DNA of 64,000 nt from NCBI GenBank assembly GCA_905183005.1, contig CAJJDO010000144.1, positions 193,031 to 257,030 of the forward strand, given 5' to 3'. Position 1 is the first letter of the stretch; every line of letters begins with the position of its first letter. Both the position numbers and the translations under genes were made by a program. Below are positions 24,073 through 36,731 of the stretch, piece after piece. The notes under the pieces were generated by a model. The model saw nothing but the letters and a program-made list of their open reading frames with translations. It was not told the DNA's origin and did not search any database. This DNA is from Paramecium pentaurelia. Taxonomy: Eukaryota > Ciliophora > Oligohymenophorea > Peniculida > Parameciidae.

Positions 24073-24534
24073 TCAATAGTAGAATGAATGGTTAAATTCT
24101 TTTTATTTTTAACTTAAACTACGTAAACCTCCAAGATTCATAAAATATTATTTTGTTTTATTCCATTCTTTATCAAAATGGTTTTTAGAATAATATGATT
24201 TTTTATTACTTATTTTTGATAACAACATTTGATTTTCTTTTCTGATTTGTTATTATTCACTTTTTTTTCTACATTCAAAACTAGAAGCACGTTTTGGTCT
24301 ACCAACTCGAGTAGTTTCACTCTTCATTATATTTGTAATTTTTTCCAATAACAATCTATTATCTTTTTCTATTTATGTGTATCTGTCTTCTAAAAGTCGA
24401 ATTTTTTTCATATTAGGAATTTTATCTACAGTAGGATTTATCTGAATTAGAGGCTAGACTTATTATAATCTACTGAATCCATCCAAAATGTCTTTCTCTT
24501 ATTAAACTCGAATATGGGGTTTTGGTCGATGCAT
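24073..24534 (-). CDS. CFAP97-domain (Hemingway-like) ciliary protein
   Basis: Starts MHRPKPHIRVQQEKDI, stop TGA 24073, no intron, about 153 residues. The core PNMKKIRLLEDRYTQIEKDN followed by RLLLEKITNIM matches the CFAP97 signature, in which a short helix reads xRxxxIxxDNxxLLxKI. A second helix (RKENQMLLSKISNKKSYY) follows at the family spacing. CFAP97D1 and Hemingway proteins are needed for motile cilia and sperm flagella; Paramecium is heavily ciliated, so an axonemal role fits. Confidence 0.8.
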
Positions 24535-24717
24535 TATAATATTTAGTGATTTAATATAAATTAATCAGTTAATCATTATATGATTATTACAAGTCATTTT
24601 AGAAATTGTTAAGTAAATAGTAAGATGTATAATAAATTACATTTAGATTTGTAATTAATATATTTTTAAAGAATTAAGTACTATCCACATATAAAAGAGA
24701 GAAAATTAATAATAAAA

Positions 24718-25878
24718 TGCTTTTGGTATTTTAATAATATCACAATGTTTAGGGATGTTTGAGAGTCGTCTCACTGCATTCTGCTTACTGGAACTTCCTC
24801 CTATCTTTTATAAATTGAATATCATTTACAGCAACTCTAATTCGTCATTGCTCTCTTCCATCTGATAAAACTAACTTTACAAATAGGATAGATTTTGAAT
24901 CAATAATTTATGATTTGTTAATATTGACAATGCAGGAGCCCACATAAAGGATTTCCTTATTTAACACTAAAACATAGGTTGTCTAATCAATGTTGCTGCA
25001 ATTCTTTAAAACATAATTATTAATAATGGTTTAATTTATTAACGAATTTATAGTATAATGGAGAAAGATTCAATTTTATAATTGACTTCAGATGACCATA
25101 TTATATCATCAATCATTAAAAATTTATCGAAAAAGGCTTATGCAATAAAATTACACTAAATCCATTTATCAAAATCGAGCTATGTAATTCATTACTAGTA
25201 GCTAGCAAAGAAAATCTACTTCTTAAAACTCTAAATCATTATAATACTAAAAGATTATTTGAAATCAATTAATACAATGCATAGACTAACCTTATATTTC
25301 AAAATGAGTTTCCCTTGTTTATGATATATTATCTTAATATGGAATTTTATTAAAGGAAGTACTTGAAATTAGTATGAAAATCAATATCAAAAGAAATTTA
25401 TCAAATCCTCTATTTAGATCCTAAGTAAACTACATTTTAAAAAGACTCTTAAAATGGATACCTACTGCCGATTGAATTAGAATTAATCTAGTTATCAATA
25501 TAATTATAACTAGTAATCCTAAAGAAGATTTGCTCTTGAAACCATATTTGATTAATTAATTAATGAACAACTACATCACTTATCAATTCTGGTTTAAGAA
25601 AAACTATGAAATGATTTTTTTTGATTATAAAAATAATTGATTAATAGGAAAAATGATAGTTAATATAAGTTAGATGAATACATCATTCCCTCCTTAAATC
25701 AATATATTTTTCATTAAATAAGGTTCTAAGATAGTGTTTTAGAGACTGTATAATTAATCATTAGACATTTAATGTTATTCAGAATTAATTTTCAATATCA
25801 ATAGCAATCAATAAGATAAAGAAAATTACATTTCCAAATATATAGAATTAAAACCTTAAATAAAAATAATAAGAAATG
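24718..25878 (+). CDS. Unrecognised gene, exon structure only partly readable
   Basis: Coding signal is clear but fragmented. Open segments include MFESRLTAFCLLELPPIFY near 24755, IDFESIIYDLLILTMQEP near 24890, SDDHIISSIIKNLSKKAY near 25090, RFALETIFDQLINEQLHHL near 25530 and KLDEYIIPSLNQYIFHQ near 25670, ending KTLNKNNKK and TGA. At least four introns are required, one about 43 nt at 24852-24895. The protein looks helical and Gln-rich. No family recognised. The start codon is uncertain. Confidence 0.4.
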
Positions 25879-26132
25879 AATATTTATTTATTATCCTTTT
25901 TCTTTTGTTATAAATTTAAAGATATATATATATGTAAAAAAGAACAGAGTTACTGCTAATTTACTCATATCCAAAATGAAATCAATTGAATTATTTTATA
26001 CCATTTTGGCGACTTAAAAATTGTTTTTTTGCATTCTTAAGATAGAATTAATTATTCATCATTAATATTTAAATACTTATCATTATTAAAATTATATGAT
26101 TAATATGGTAAGTTTGAATATGATGTTTGTAG

Positions 26133-26699
26133 ATGTATACTTTATGGGAAATAGATCCTAGTAACAGAACAAAGATGACTAAAGCTTATTATGGCAGATT
26201 CATAATGATTACTGAAATTAATTTTAATAATTCTATATATATATATATAATATATTCTTATATTGAACTTTAATTAGCAAATATGATTTCATCGATACCA
26301 ATAACACTTGATTAAATATATGGAGTGAATTTTAAGAGGGTACCCATATTATATGGTGAAATGGAAGGAACCAATCCATTACCAATCAATGAAACAGATG
26401 AAGACTAATATTCAGAAAAAAATTCTAGAAAGTAACAAAAGCGTTCATTACCACCTTTATAAAAAGTAGATATCAGAGTTGTAGGAGAGAAATAGAAGAA
26501 AAAATAGAATATGCATCGGTCACCAGTTATATCTTCCTAATTTGAATAACATATTGGTTTTAGGAATACATTTTATAGATATAATAAAGTAAATTTAGAA
26601 TCTAGATGGAGAATGGAAGATATTAAAAATAAAGAGTAGGGACTATTCACAAAATATGCCTAACGATTCAATGTTCCTAAATCATAAATTTGGAATTGA
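26133..26699 (+). CDS. Basic small protein, unrecognised
   Basis: The frame is open from ATG 26133 to TGA 26697. A second in-frame ATG at 26283 (MISSIPITLDQIYGVN) would skip an (AT)n-coded Ile/Tyr stretch and may be the true start. A 25-nt intron 26108-26132 could even join an ATG at 26105. The body is basic (NSRKQQKRSLPPLQKVD) and ends RWRMEDIKNKEQGLFTKY, QRFNVPKSQIWN. No known domain. Confidence 0.5.
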
Positions 26700-26893
26700 T
26701 TATATTTGAAAGTCTACTTTTGATTATTTATCATTCATTTTTGTTATTTATTACTAATTAGTTTTATATACCAAATGAGTTGTATAAAATATTAAGAATT
26801 GATTTGTATACTAATATAATATTTTTGTGCAATTAATTAGATGTAATTAAACTAGCAAAATTTAAATTATAAATCTTATATATAAATTATAAA

Positions 26894-27328
26894 ATGGATG
26901 AAGCTATCTATATCAAATAATTTATTTTTAATGAGGGACTTGATGAGTATAATAAAGAATATCATATTAGATTGTCATAACACCATGTTGAAGAGGAATC
27001 TTTAGAACATTTATACTATTCCATGATGTAATGCTAATCAACTTATGATTAGAATGATTCTAATCAAAATATATAGTAGAAAAGAATGATCAATGATATG
27101 AGGTATTATTAACTTTATGTTAATATCTTATCTAGATTCTCCTATCTGGAAGATAAGAGAATTTTAGAGTTGGTCATATAACTTGGTCCCAACTTCAATA
27201 AAATAGTAAAATATTTTCCAGGAAAAACAATGAATATGATTAAAAATAGATATTATAAAAAGTTAAGATTCAACAAGGAATACTATTTAGGTGACAATGA
27301 GAAAACAAAACAAAAAAAGAATAAATGA
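26894..27328 (+). CDS. Myb/SANT-like DNA-binding protein
   Basis: One frame of 144 codons. The C-terminal half has a single Myb repeat: FSYLEDKRILELVIQLG, NFNKIVKYFPGKT and MNMIKNRYYKKLRF. The third helix carries the IKNR recognition motif, though the usual tryptophans are Phe or other hydrophobics. The N-terminal half is acidic. The tail is Lys-rich (KTKQKKNK). Probably a nuclear transcription factor of the one-repeat type; no target inferred. Confidence 0.75.
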
Positions 27329-27784
27329 AGAGCCTTATACATACTCACACTAACAATACTTTAATTATATATTTATATTTTATTAAAAATTATAAATTTT
27401 AATACGTAATAATAAAGATAGTATAGAAAACAATGAAAAATTCTAATGAATGGAATCCTTAATATAAACTAATTAAAATTATTAAAAGATAATTATCAAT
27501 TTAATAAATTAACTTAAGTTAGGTTATTTTCTTTTAAATATTTATGTCATTAAAAATGATTACTATTCCTTTTTTAAAGAATTTAATTGATTTCTAGATC
27601 CCTATTAGAATATTTAGGTTTTTTCTTCAATTTAATATATAATATAATTATTGATGTGAAATTATCTTTATAATAGTATATTATATATATATATCTTAAC
27701 TAAGTTGTCAAAGATATAAATTATAAATAAATATTGATTAGATTATTTATTGAATAATCATTTTAGAATATTTATTTATAAATT
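27329..27784. other. AT-rich spacer, nothing recognised
   Basis: About 455 bp of extreme AT content with short (AT)n runs near 27680. No ORF of note, no hairpin that stands out. It presumably holds the promoter of the gene starting at 27785. Confidence 0.5.
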
Positions 27785-30700
27785 ATGTCATCGGATTAAA
27801 AGAAATAGAAAAAAGAGAAAATAAAAATATAACCAAACTAAAATGCGAATATTGAGGATTATATTGTGAATAATACTCATAGTAATTTTTAAGAGTTTTT
27901 TGATTATAAAAAAGAATTATGTGGATTGCCAACGTACATGACAATGAATAATGATTTAGTGTTCGTTGGAATGGAATATTCTTACATTTATGTTTTCTAA
28001 TAAGTAATTATTGAGTGAACATTTAGGATAATGATTTTAAATAAGGTTATAAAATACTTGGAAAGGATACTCAAATTTATAGAGGTTAAGTAAAAATGAT
28101 ATAAATATCTAATGATAACTAATTATTATTGGTAACATATTCAAACAATGAGTTTGTGATCTTTAGTTTGAAAGTAAAAATCTTTATCTAATATAAATAA
28201 GTCGTTCAAAGAAGTGTTACAGCATAGATACCAACATCTTAAATATGCCTATATGGTGCCTTTATCGATTAATTCTGACCATTTACTTTAATTAAGGAAG
28301 GAATAATACTATGAAATTATGATTCATTTGGAAAACAATTATTTATTAAAGGTTCCCTTAGAAATAAATATTAATACATTAGAATAAAAAATAGGGATTC
28401 CTATTTATAAATTTGGTGAACCTTGTGAAAGATAGAAAATTAAGGAGAATAGACATGCTGTAAAATTTTAGATTTATTTTTTTAGAAAGTAATTGAAAAT
28501 GATTATATGATGCCTCAATCATCAATAATTTAAGATGTATCTATAATGGATTCATGTTATGAAGAGTTTATATAATGTATGGATGATAGAGAGAGTACTG
28601 CTTCATATGGCAGTCTATTAGATTTATCTCCAACCAAAAAAAGAAAAAACAATTTTTTAAAATAAATATTTTCAAATAGTACTAATTAAAAATAAGAATA
28701 ACCAGAAGAGACAAATGAATATGTAATTAGTACATAATTTGTAATATATTTAATTATATTATTTAAGTATTTAATGGCTGTAGGATTTGTAAATAAAATA
28801 CAAGTTGTAAAAATATTTTTTGGTAATAAATTAAATGAAGAACAATAAAAAATTTAATTATTATTGAATTTTTAAAGACCTGATGCTTAGATCTATAATA
28901 TAGTTTTTAATTAACCATAAGCAATTGAAGAATAAAAAACAAGATGTTCATGTGCTTGGGGATTAGGTAGTTTTAAAGAGACAAATAAAAGATATGTATT
29001 ATTAATTATAAATTGGGGATGCAGAGAATATTATGCATTTAAAGTGATGTCAAGTGATTATAAAATACAAGTTATTTAAGGAGGTCATTTTTATAATCCT
29101 GTAGATTTAACTTAATTAAGAGAATTTCCATTGGTATGTAATTTCATAACTAATTCTGTATTTTTTTCAGTTCTTCACAATAAATAAAATTAGACAGTAA
29201 TGAAATTATTGACAACTTCCTAATTTGAATTTGGTGTACCATTTACTTTAAATTAAATTGAGAAACATTTTAATTAGGAGAAACATATTTAAACATTATA
29301 AAGTGGTTAATATAATCCAAAATTTTATACTTTTGCCATAGATAATAAGTAGGATGTATTTATTAGTCAAAATGTCATGGATTCAATTAATGATGGTTAT
29401 CAAAAATCAAATGATATTATTTTGAATTATAAGTAATTGCATCCTAATTGTAAGATTTCTGCTTAAATTTAGTATAAATTATATATAAAAATGAACAGTG
29501 CTATATATTAAATGGAACAGAATTATAATCTATTCGTCTAAAGAAATGGGATGAATTATTATATGAACAAAGTGATAATAATGAATGGGATAAGTGTTTT
29601 TAAACTGCTGTTGATATACATAGAGGTTATTTAACTTTATTATGTAATATTCCAGAAAATGATGTTCAAAGACATTTCTGTATTAAAGAAACATGTTGTA
29701 AATTAGGATTGTAATATATGTTATCATAATTACCAAATAAATAATTGAAGAATAGTTAATCAGTCTTAACTATAATGCATTTTCTTATTAAAACATAAAA
29801 TGAAGAATATTTATTTGAATCAATTGAAGATCTAATGGTTGGATGTGGTTATAGAAATGTATTCTATGATTATCTAAGAGAATTACTCTAATAACATTAA
29901 GTTAATATTCCATATTAGCATTAATTAAAAGTATTGAAAATGTTTACTGAAATGGATGATAAGGAAACATGTACTAAATTAATAATGTCAATTTAAAATA
30001 TATAAAGATATGATCCAAAAGGTTTAATAGATTTCTGTTTAGAAAAAGATCTAATTGAACCCATGATGCATATATGCTCTTAAATCAATGACTTTCTAAC
30101 TCCTTATTTAAGAATTATTACACTACTCAGTATTCTATCAAACAAAAATAGTTTGACGGAAGAAGAAAATAAAAGCATTACTACTTTAAATTTAGATTAA
30201 TGTAAAGTCTGTCTATTTAGGTAATCTTATTAAATAAATAAGTTTCTTATCTTTCTGTTTTACTGGATAAAATCAATCTAATCCTGAATCATTTTTTACT
30301 GATCGTTAGTTTAAAGCAATGTTTAAGGATTTATTTGAATATTTATTTGATCTAGAAAACATCTTAAAATTATTTGAAATAGATTATATTAAAACATTGG
30401 AAGTATTTTTGTAAGTCTTTTCAGAAAGAATTCAAGAAAACTTTAAATAATTCATAAATGAAGGTAAGGAAATTAATATTGAATTATCTAACAATACAAT
30501 CAATGGATTCATGCCTGAAATATTAAGTATGATATAAATTTACAATAGATATTGAATAAACTGATAATCATTTAAAGATTTTGTCAAAAATTTATGTTTT
30601 GATTAAAATGGGTGAATAAAAATATTATGTTAGATTAAATAATGCTAAAGTGATTGATGAATATATGCATTATTCTTGTGCATTTTCAACAAATGTTTTT

Positions 30701-31373
30701 GCAATATGTCCATTTCACTTCAATATTAATCATATTATGCTTAATCTTATAAATTATATGGATGCCCTTAGATAATAGTAAAGCACATTATTTGATATAA
30801 CTTGGATTTTAAGAGGTAGAGTATAAAAAGATTTACCTGCTGAATTAGTAAAGAATGAATTTTTGCATAAAGTTATGTTGAAAGTAGAAAAACAATTTGA
30901 TGGATAATATAAATTATTAGAAGAATTACGTTTAAAAGCATAAGAAAATAATTGGTATTGTTAGAATATATATATTTAATAGGATTTGGATGGAAGCATT
31001 TTGTTTAATCAAAATGAAAAGATTACCTGAAGCATTATATTTATATATGAGAAATCCTGATCCATTATTATCTGAACGTGTATTTACAGCCTTAGCAGTT
31101 CAATTAAGATAAAAATAACAAGATGAATTCATTCAAGATTGGATTTATAAAAATTTGGCTTTGCTTGCTGCTGAAAACTCTCACAAATTGTTTTAGTTAC
31201 TTTATACATATAAAAAAGATGATTTATAGGAAGTGTTCAAAGAACTGAAATAAGTAGGAATTATTTAAGTAGATTTAAAAATAAAAAACTAACATTAAAT
31301 GGATCTCTTAGGTGGATTTATAGAATATCTGAAACCAAGAATGTAGATAGATGAAAATCTTCTTAAGATTTGA
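27785..31373 (+). CDS. Large propeller plus alpha-solenoid protein, VPS8-like trafficking subunit
   Basis: Starts MSSDQKKQKKEKIKIQ. After a 23-nt intron near 28003 the N-terminal third has beta-propeller-like strands (LPTYMTMNNDLVFVGMEYS, QISNDNQLLLVTYSNNEF). The C-terminal half is helical and solenoid-like (HIMLNLINYMDALRQQQST, RLPEALYLYMRNPDPLL, NLALLAAENSHKLFQLL), stopping at TGA 31371. The arrangement resembles VPS8, the CORVET subunit that tethers early endosomes, and also VPS41; I see no C-terminal RING. Several introns are needed between 28270 and 31000. It is convergent with the dynein gene, 52 bp between stops. Membrane-traffic membership is probable, the exact subunit is not. Confidence 0.5.
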
Positions 31374-31425
31374 AAGATAAATTATTTGTATATGCATTCC
31401 GATAAATAATTATATATTTATTTGA

Positions 31426-33566
31426 TCATTCTTGTTCCCCTTCTTTTTAGCCATCTCCTTCATCTCCTTCTTTTTAACCATCTCCATCATCTCCTCCTTA
31501 TTATTAATCATCATCTCCTTATTATTAACCATCATCCCCTTGTTATTAATCATCATTTCCTTATTATTAACCATCATCTCCATCTTATTATTATCCTCCA
31601 TCTTTATCTCCTTCACCTTATCCCTAATCTTATTGATCTTGTTATTATCCTCCATCACCTTATTGTTATTGTTTATCATCATCTTTTGGAGATTGTTACT
31701 TCTTATCATCTCTAAAAAAAATTATATAAATTTATATACTTTTTTTGAGCTTTGGGACTGAACTCTGATAAATCATTTAATTTAGCCTCTTCATCTTTTT
31801 TAACAATTTGGCTAAACTATTATTCTGCTTCAGCAATTAATTCAGCCTTTCTTTATTCCCATTTTTATTGGGCAGCCTTATTATCTTTTGGAACAACCTT
31901 CTTCATTAAATCTTGTTGTTTTTTAATTGCTTCCAAATTCTTTTCCTTTCTTGATTCTCTATCAAACATTTCATTCATCACATCCTTTTCTCTAAATTGT
32001 AATTAATACAATGAATCACATAATTCTAATAAAGTAACTGTACCATCTTAATCACCTATTGCTACTAATTTTCCAGCATTATGATGAGCACCACCATTAG
32101 AATTTATTTTAATACAAGTAAGAGCTGTCTCACTTACTTTATGACTGAATGCAATTTCATTCTATCTATAATAATAATCCCAAACATCCATCCAACCATC
32201 TTTTCTTGTTAAAAAGAACACACCATTTCTAGTTGGAGACCAACAACCATCTGTTAAATAACTACCATGATATTTAGTTCTCATTATTGGTGTCTTAATA
32301 TCTTCAACCCAAATCTTAGCACTCCAATCTCCAACTGTTAAGAAGAATTTTGGATTTGGAGGACTTCTATTGATAGACATAACAGGACCTAAATGACGTC
32401 CACTCTCCAAACCATATCTGGCTGTAATTTCTACAGCTTTCTTAGGTTTTTTGTTAGCAACCATTAAAGAACCCATTTCTGTACCAATTAAATATTTGGT
32501 TGGACCTGCTTCTGTATTATATTCCAATACTGTAGCACCAATCAAAGGATCATTTGGATTTGATCCCTCAGTAACATTTAATGATTCAATAGGACCTTCA
32601 TTCAATTTTCTAGTATCCCACCATAAAACACGACCATCAGTTGATGTTGTTACACATTCTGTACCAGTCTTACTAAACAACCATTGAAAATGAGTAATTG
32701 GATCATGATGAGATTTTTCAACAGGTGATGTCAATACAGGTTATTTACCTCTTTTTACATCCCAAACAGCAACTAAACCATTATAACATCCGCCTCCAAT
32801 TTAGTCAGACAACTTTGGATTGTACATCAAATTAGTTATTGGTGAATTAGTTTCTAAGTGGAATTCAGGACTATTGGGATTTTATAAATCCCAAACATAT
32901 GATGATTTCATCATTCCTTCTGGCATTTATTAAAATCTGCTTATTGCATAAGAAACTGCTGCCTTTATAGGACCCTCTGGATGCCAAGATATTTCTGACA
33001 CAGATCTTTTAACTCCTTCTGATTAATCCCTACTATTATATCAACTAATACTTAAATAACATCAAAGTCTTAGTGCTCAGATTCTCAACTTGATGTTCAC
33101 TTTCTTCATCTAAGAAATACTCCTCAAACAAATCTATCTGATTATTCTAAAGAATGCATTTCTCCACTGTGTTGCTCAGCTCTTTAACAGCAACTGCAAA
33201 TGCTGCATCTTTCTCGAACCTTCTTCTGTATTTATTTTGGTCTTGCTACTCCAAAGGGTCTATGCCTGCAGGCCACTAAAAACTGTTGCATAAATAAATA
33301 TACCCCTCCTTCTTTATGATACATCACTTTGTCTCCTGTTGATACTCTCTCTGTGTTTACCTATATTTTTTAAATCAAATGCTTACAGAATGCTCTGAGT
33401 ATTCTGCTATATTATCCAAATCTATATGATTGGGATTTCTTTTCACATAGTTAGGAATGACTGCAACTGTCTTTGTGTAACCTGCTATTTTTATTTCACT
33501 GTCTTAAAAATTGCAAGGCTTTCCGAGATCTCTTCGTTTCCTTTGATATGTATAATAATCTGCCAT
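31426..33566 (-). CDS. DNAI2: Outer-arm dynein intermediate chain 2 (IC69/DNAI2)
   Basis: Starts MADYYTYQRKRRDLGKP. Family features follow in order: TKTVAVIPNYVKRNPN, a GG|WPAGIDPLE junction across an intron near 33280, NQIDLFEEYFLDEESEH, then a WD-repeat propeller (ITHFQWLFSKTGTECVTTS, GRVLWWDTRKLNEGP, FLTVGDWSAKIWVEDI, WSPTRNGVFFLTRKDGW). It anchors the outer dynein arm in cilia as partner of IC1/DNAI1. Introns include 26 nt near 33365, 28 nt near 33280 and 28 nt at 31712-31739. The last exon encodes a Gln/Asp/Gly repeat tail ending EGEQE and TGA 31426, unusual for the family; see separate entry. Confidence 0.93.
31429..31711 (-). repeat. Imperfect QQQG(D/N)D(D/G) repeat tail of dynein IC2
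   Basis: About 94 codons built from units of roughly seven codons such as GDDGQQQ and GNDDQQQ, with TAA used for nearly all Gln, passing to DGQKEGDEGDGQKEG. It is one exon, joined in phase to the WD part by the 28-nt intron. Strongly acidic and low complexity, so probably disordered. The other strand looks like a long open frame only because of this repeat. Confidence 0.85.
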
Positions 33567-33622
33567 TTAATTATTAATATTAAGTAAAAGTAATTCAAAA
33601 TTGCATTATATACCTAATTAAT

Positions 33623-35124
33623 TCAAAACACTTTTGATCCTCCCATTCTCCCTTTCAAAAATATATTAGAGTACTTTACGCAATTCGGATCGTGATCTAT
33701 TTAATTATAGTACTTACTTTCATCATTCTCCTCCTTTATTAATTCTTTCCTAAAAAATGATTTCAATTCCTCGTTAGGTTAGAATAGCGAAAATGCACTT
33801 GAATTTGAACTCATTGAATCTAAATATAACTCTTAAATGTACCTTATTCTTCAAACTATGAAACTTAAACTTCTTTCCCTGGAGAGGAAACATTTTCAGC
33901 TGACTTCAAAGAAACTTATTAAATAATTGGAGAATTTATCAACTTATCTGCCATCTACTTCAAACCTCCACTATGCTTTTCATAATTAATAGATTATTGA
34001 GTATTGATTTGATTTCCTTAAGTCTTTTATCTTTAGAAGAATGAAAATGTGTTCTCTGTTTATAAACCTGATTATTGTTATTGTTATTATTATTATTATT
34101 ATTATTACAATTATTGTTATTACTATTATTACTATTACTATTATTATTACTATTATTATTGTTATTATTATTGTTATTATTATTATTACTATTACTGTTA
34201 TTATTATTAATATTCATATCTATTTGGAGATTTTCTTTCTTTTTATTATGGTGTGGATTAAACTTTTTTTGTTGCCATTTAAGTTTAGATTTAATTTTGT
34301 TCTGACTTATAATTTATAATACCCTAATTAGTCTTTTTCTCCTAAATTTACCAAGATTTTTCTAATTTTTAATCAGGCTATGTTTCAATTCTCCTTCTCA
34401 AATTTAGTAGATCTTTTTAAGATTAATTATAGTCTTAAGATTGTTATTTTATTTATTGCTGTTATTTTTCAATTTCTAATTTTTGCTACTATAATTGTAC
34501 CTACTATTGCATCTTTATATAGTCCTTTATTTATTATTCCTAAAGGCTTGTCTCTGGAGTATCAGGATATTTTGTTGGGTTTTGCTTGATTTCCTCCAAA
34601 ACACCCTAATAATCTGCTATTAATTCTCTAGTTAAATTATTTTGCAATTCCTTTAATTTATTTTCTGGTCCCCTTTTCGATTTCTAACTCTTCATCTCAA
34701 TAAAATATTGAATAGATTATTTAGGTGTTCTCATATTAGAGATTTCTGATTTAGGGGATCTAAATTGTTCTGTTTCTTCATATTATTAACTAAGTGCCAT
34801 CCTCATTGCCTGATCATCTAAATGGTGTCTAGACACAGTATTTCTTTGGTTGCTTAATGGAGTTGGAGCTGAAGATTCTGTAATCTTAGGAGTTAGAGCT
34901 CTTTCCTTTGATTTTACTCCTCTTAATGTGTGTTCTTCTTCTTTAGTTTAAATATTCTCTATTTGTCGTCTGATTTGGGTAATTTCTTCTCTGACTAATT
35001 TATTGTCGTTATCTTAAAGAACACTTTCAATTCCTATAAGAGCCAATAAAGTTATAGTCTATTAAGGGTTCTAACTAGGTAGGGTGTGCATAAATTGTTG
35101 AATGAGACTTTGCCGAATACTCAT
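33623..35124 (-). CDS. Coiled-coil protein with 45-glutamine tract
   Basis: Starts MSIRQSLIQQFMHTLP. A helical N-terminus (TITLLALIGIESVLQDND) is followed by Lys/Glu coiled coil, a long Gln-rich coil (QQVQLQQQKLEIEKQQQQ), a poly-Q run at 34072-34209, and a Ser/Gln-rich tail. Two introns at the 3' end, 23 nt near 33830 and 21 nt near 33715, join the tail as EEQ|DSMSSNSSAFSLF and EENDE|NHDPNC, ending at TGA 33623. Without the first intron a TGA overlaps an ATG and gives a false separate small ORF. No known family; possibly a cytoskeletal or condensate-forming protein. Confidence 0.7.
34072..34209 (-). repeat. Trinucleotide tract encoding about 45 Gln
   Basis: 46 codons of TAA, TAG, CAA and CAG in irregular order, interrupted once by a Leu codon (TTG). 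In the gene's frame it is polyglutamine; in another minus frame it reads poly-Asn. The mixed codons suggest an old or selected tract, not recent pure-triplet expansion. Confidence 0.9.
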
Positions 35125-35522
35125 TTTGAAATAAATATATTTAAATTATCTGTTAATTATTAACAAGATGACAAACAAAAAAGGACACTACTTGAGAGAA
35201 TTGAACTATAATCTTTTTCTTAAACTTTAAATCATTTCTGAGCCATACTATTTCTTATTAGGTTTTGAATTTTATATATAGAAAATCTCTAAATCAGATC
35301 TTTGGATTATATTTGCAATACTCAATTAATCAATAAATATACTAGTGATAATATAATAGTAATTTATTAATTATCAATGAATAATTTCATAAAATAAAGA
35401 AATCTCTATTGTTATCTATATCAAGATGATTATCATAAAATCATAAATGATCTATATATAAATATGAAATTTTGATTTGCTATTTAGATTATTTTATAAA
35501 TACATAAAAAAAAGATAACTAA
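35125..35522. other. AT-rich spacer, possible decayed tRNA
   Basis: About 400 bp between two minus-strand genes. The minus strand near 35170-35250 has a T-loop-like GTTCAATTC followed by a T-run but does not fold into a proper cloverleaf. Otherwise nothing recognised. Confidence 0.3.
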
Positions 35523-36640
35523 TCAAATTATTGAAAATCTTATTCTTTTTGTTTGTCGAGGATCAGATTAAATAGTAAGAACATTTTTTGTAATAGATTT
35601 TGGTTAATTTCTCTAAGTAGATATTTCACCAACATCGATTGATGGATCCTCTTAATCATAATTTTTTTTTTCAACATTAAATGTATTTAGGTGTTTATTT
35701 TTTCTATTTTATGTAGTTTGTTATTCTCCAAATAATTTAGATTTACGAAAGGATTATTTGATATCTGAGATTAAAATATTTTTATTAAGAATTGATTTTT
35801 TCAATGGTTTATATTCTATCAATCTCCAATTTAATATTTTTTCTACAATTAACAACCCTTTGATAATCATTGCTATTAACCACAATAATACTAAAATTGT
35901 TATGATTGCAAAGACTATAAATATTATAAAGAAAGATTGGGAGTCTAGAAAGTTCTTCCTATCAGTAATTTAATTAGCCTCTTTTCTAAATTACAATAAA
36001 GTTCATACAATCGAATTCCTAGTAAGATTACAACAACTATCATTACAATCAAAAAAACCAATAAACAAAATAAAGGTAATTTATCTTTGCTTTGAGACCA
36101 TGCTGTTTACTAAAAAGTAAAAATTTTTAATTACAGGATCAAATATCTTTTCAATTTTGAGTTCCATTTAATAAGTGTCAGAACATATTTCACATTTTGC
36201 TTTATCTAGTTTATTACGATATTTTGTAATAATTTGTTTTTTCAAACAATATTCATGAACATATTTTTGAGATCTTATACATTTACATACACGTATAAGG
36301 GGATTATCTTTGTATTCTGGGAATTCACATATTCTACAAATGCAACCTACACTCTTAAATGAATCTAAATTTATATTTATAAAAACTTCTTGCATAAATG
36401 TCTTTGTGAAATATTAGTTATTGTTTACTCTCTTATTTTTGAAGAGTAGAATCAATAATTTTTGATGACTCAGGAATTTCATTGATGATTATCTCTATTA
36501 TTGTGTTTAATTATACACTCTTGATATTAATTTGATTTTCTTGAGTACTTTTCCTAAATAATTTAAATAATATCTATTGGAGCAACTTGAGATTTAGAAA
36601 TTTCATTTTTTTCTTCTTTGAAATTTTCAACTTTATTCAT
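35523..36640 (-). CDS. RING-CH (MARCH-type) membrane E3 ubiquitin ligase
   Basis: The RING-CH domain near 36340-36170 reads CICRICEFPE, then CKC, HEYC and CEIC, giving the C4HC3 order of MARCH ligases. Two membrane helices follow (LPLFCLLVFLIVMIVVVIL and FFIIFIVFAIITILVLLWL), then a polar cytoplasmic tail ending RIRFSII and TGA 35523. MARCH ligases ubiquitinate membrane cargo for endosomal sorting. The start is ambiguous: an internal ATG at 36395 gives MQEVFININ, while an upstream exon from ATG 36640 (MNKVENFKEEKNEISK) can be joined by a 40-nt intron that keeps the RING frame. Introns also occur near 36110 and 35960. Confidence 0.75.
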
Positions 36641-36731
36641 AATTATGAACTTTATAATATAATAATACATCAATTAAATATATTAAAACCGTACCGTAAA
36701 ATGATAATAATACTTAAAAAATATCAATTTT

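Noticed and set aside
31422..31761. Three overlapping long plus/minus standard-code ORFs with Leu/Ile/His or Asn/Met repeats
   Set aside because: They are other-frame readings of the Gln/Asp/Gly tail of the dynein IC2 gene on the minus strand.
33623..33814. Separate 63-aa ORF overlapping an upstream stop (ATGA)
   Set aside because: A 23-nt intron joins it in frame to the polyglutamine gene, so it is that gene's tail exon.
33960..34319. Poly-Asn, poly-Ile and poly-Leu ORFs
   Set aside because: Shadows of the polyglutamine tract; the flanking coding sequence on both sides is in the Gln frame.
35170..35250. tRNA on the minus strand
   Set aside because: T-loop-like bases and a following T-run exist, but the T-stem has two mismatches of five and no acceptor stem pairs.
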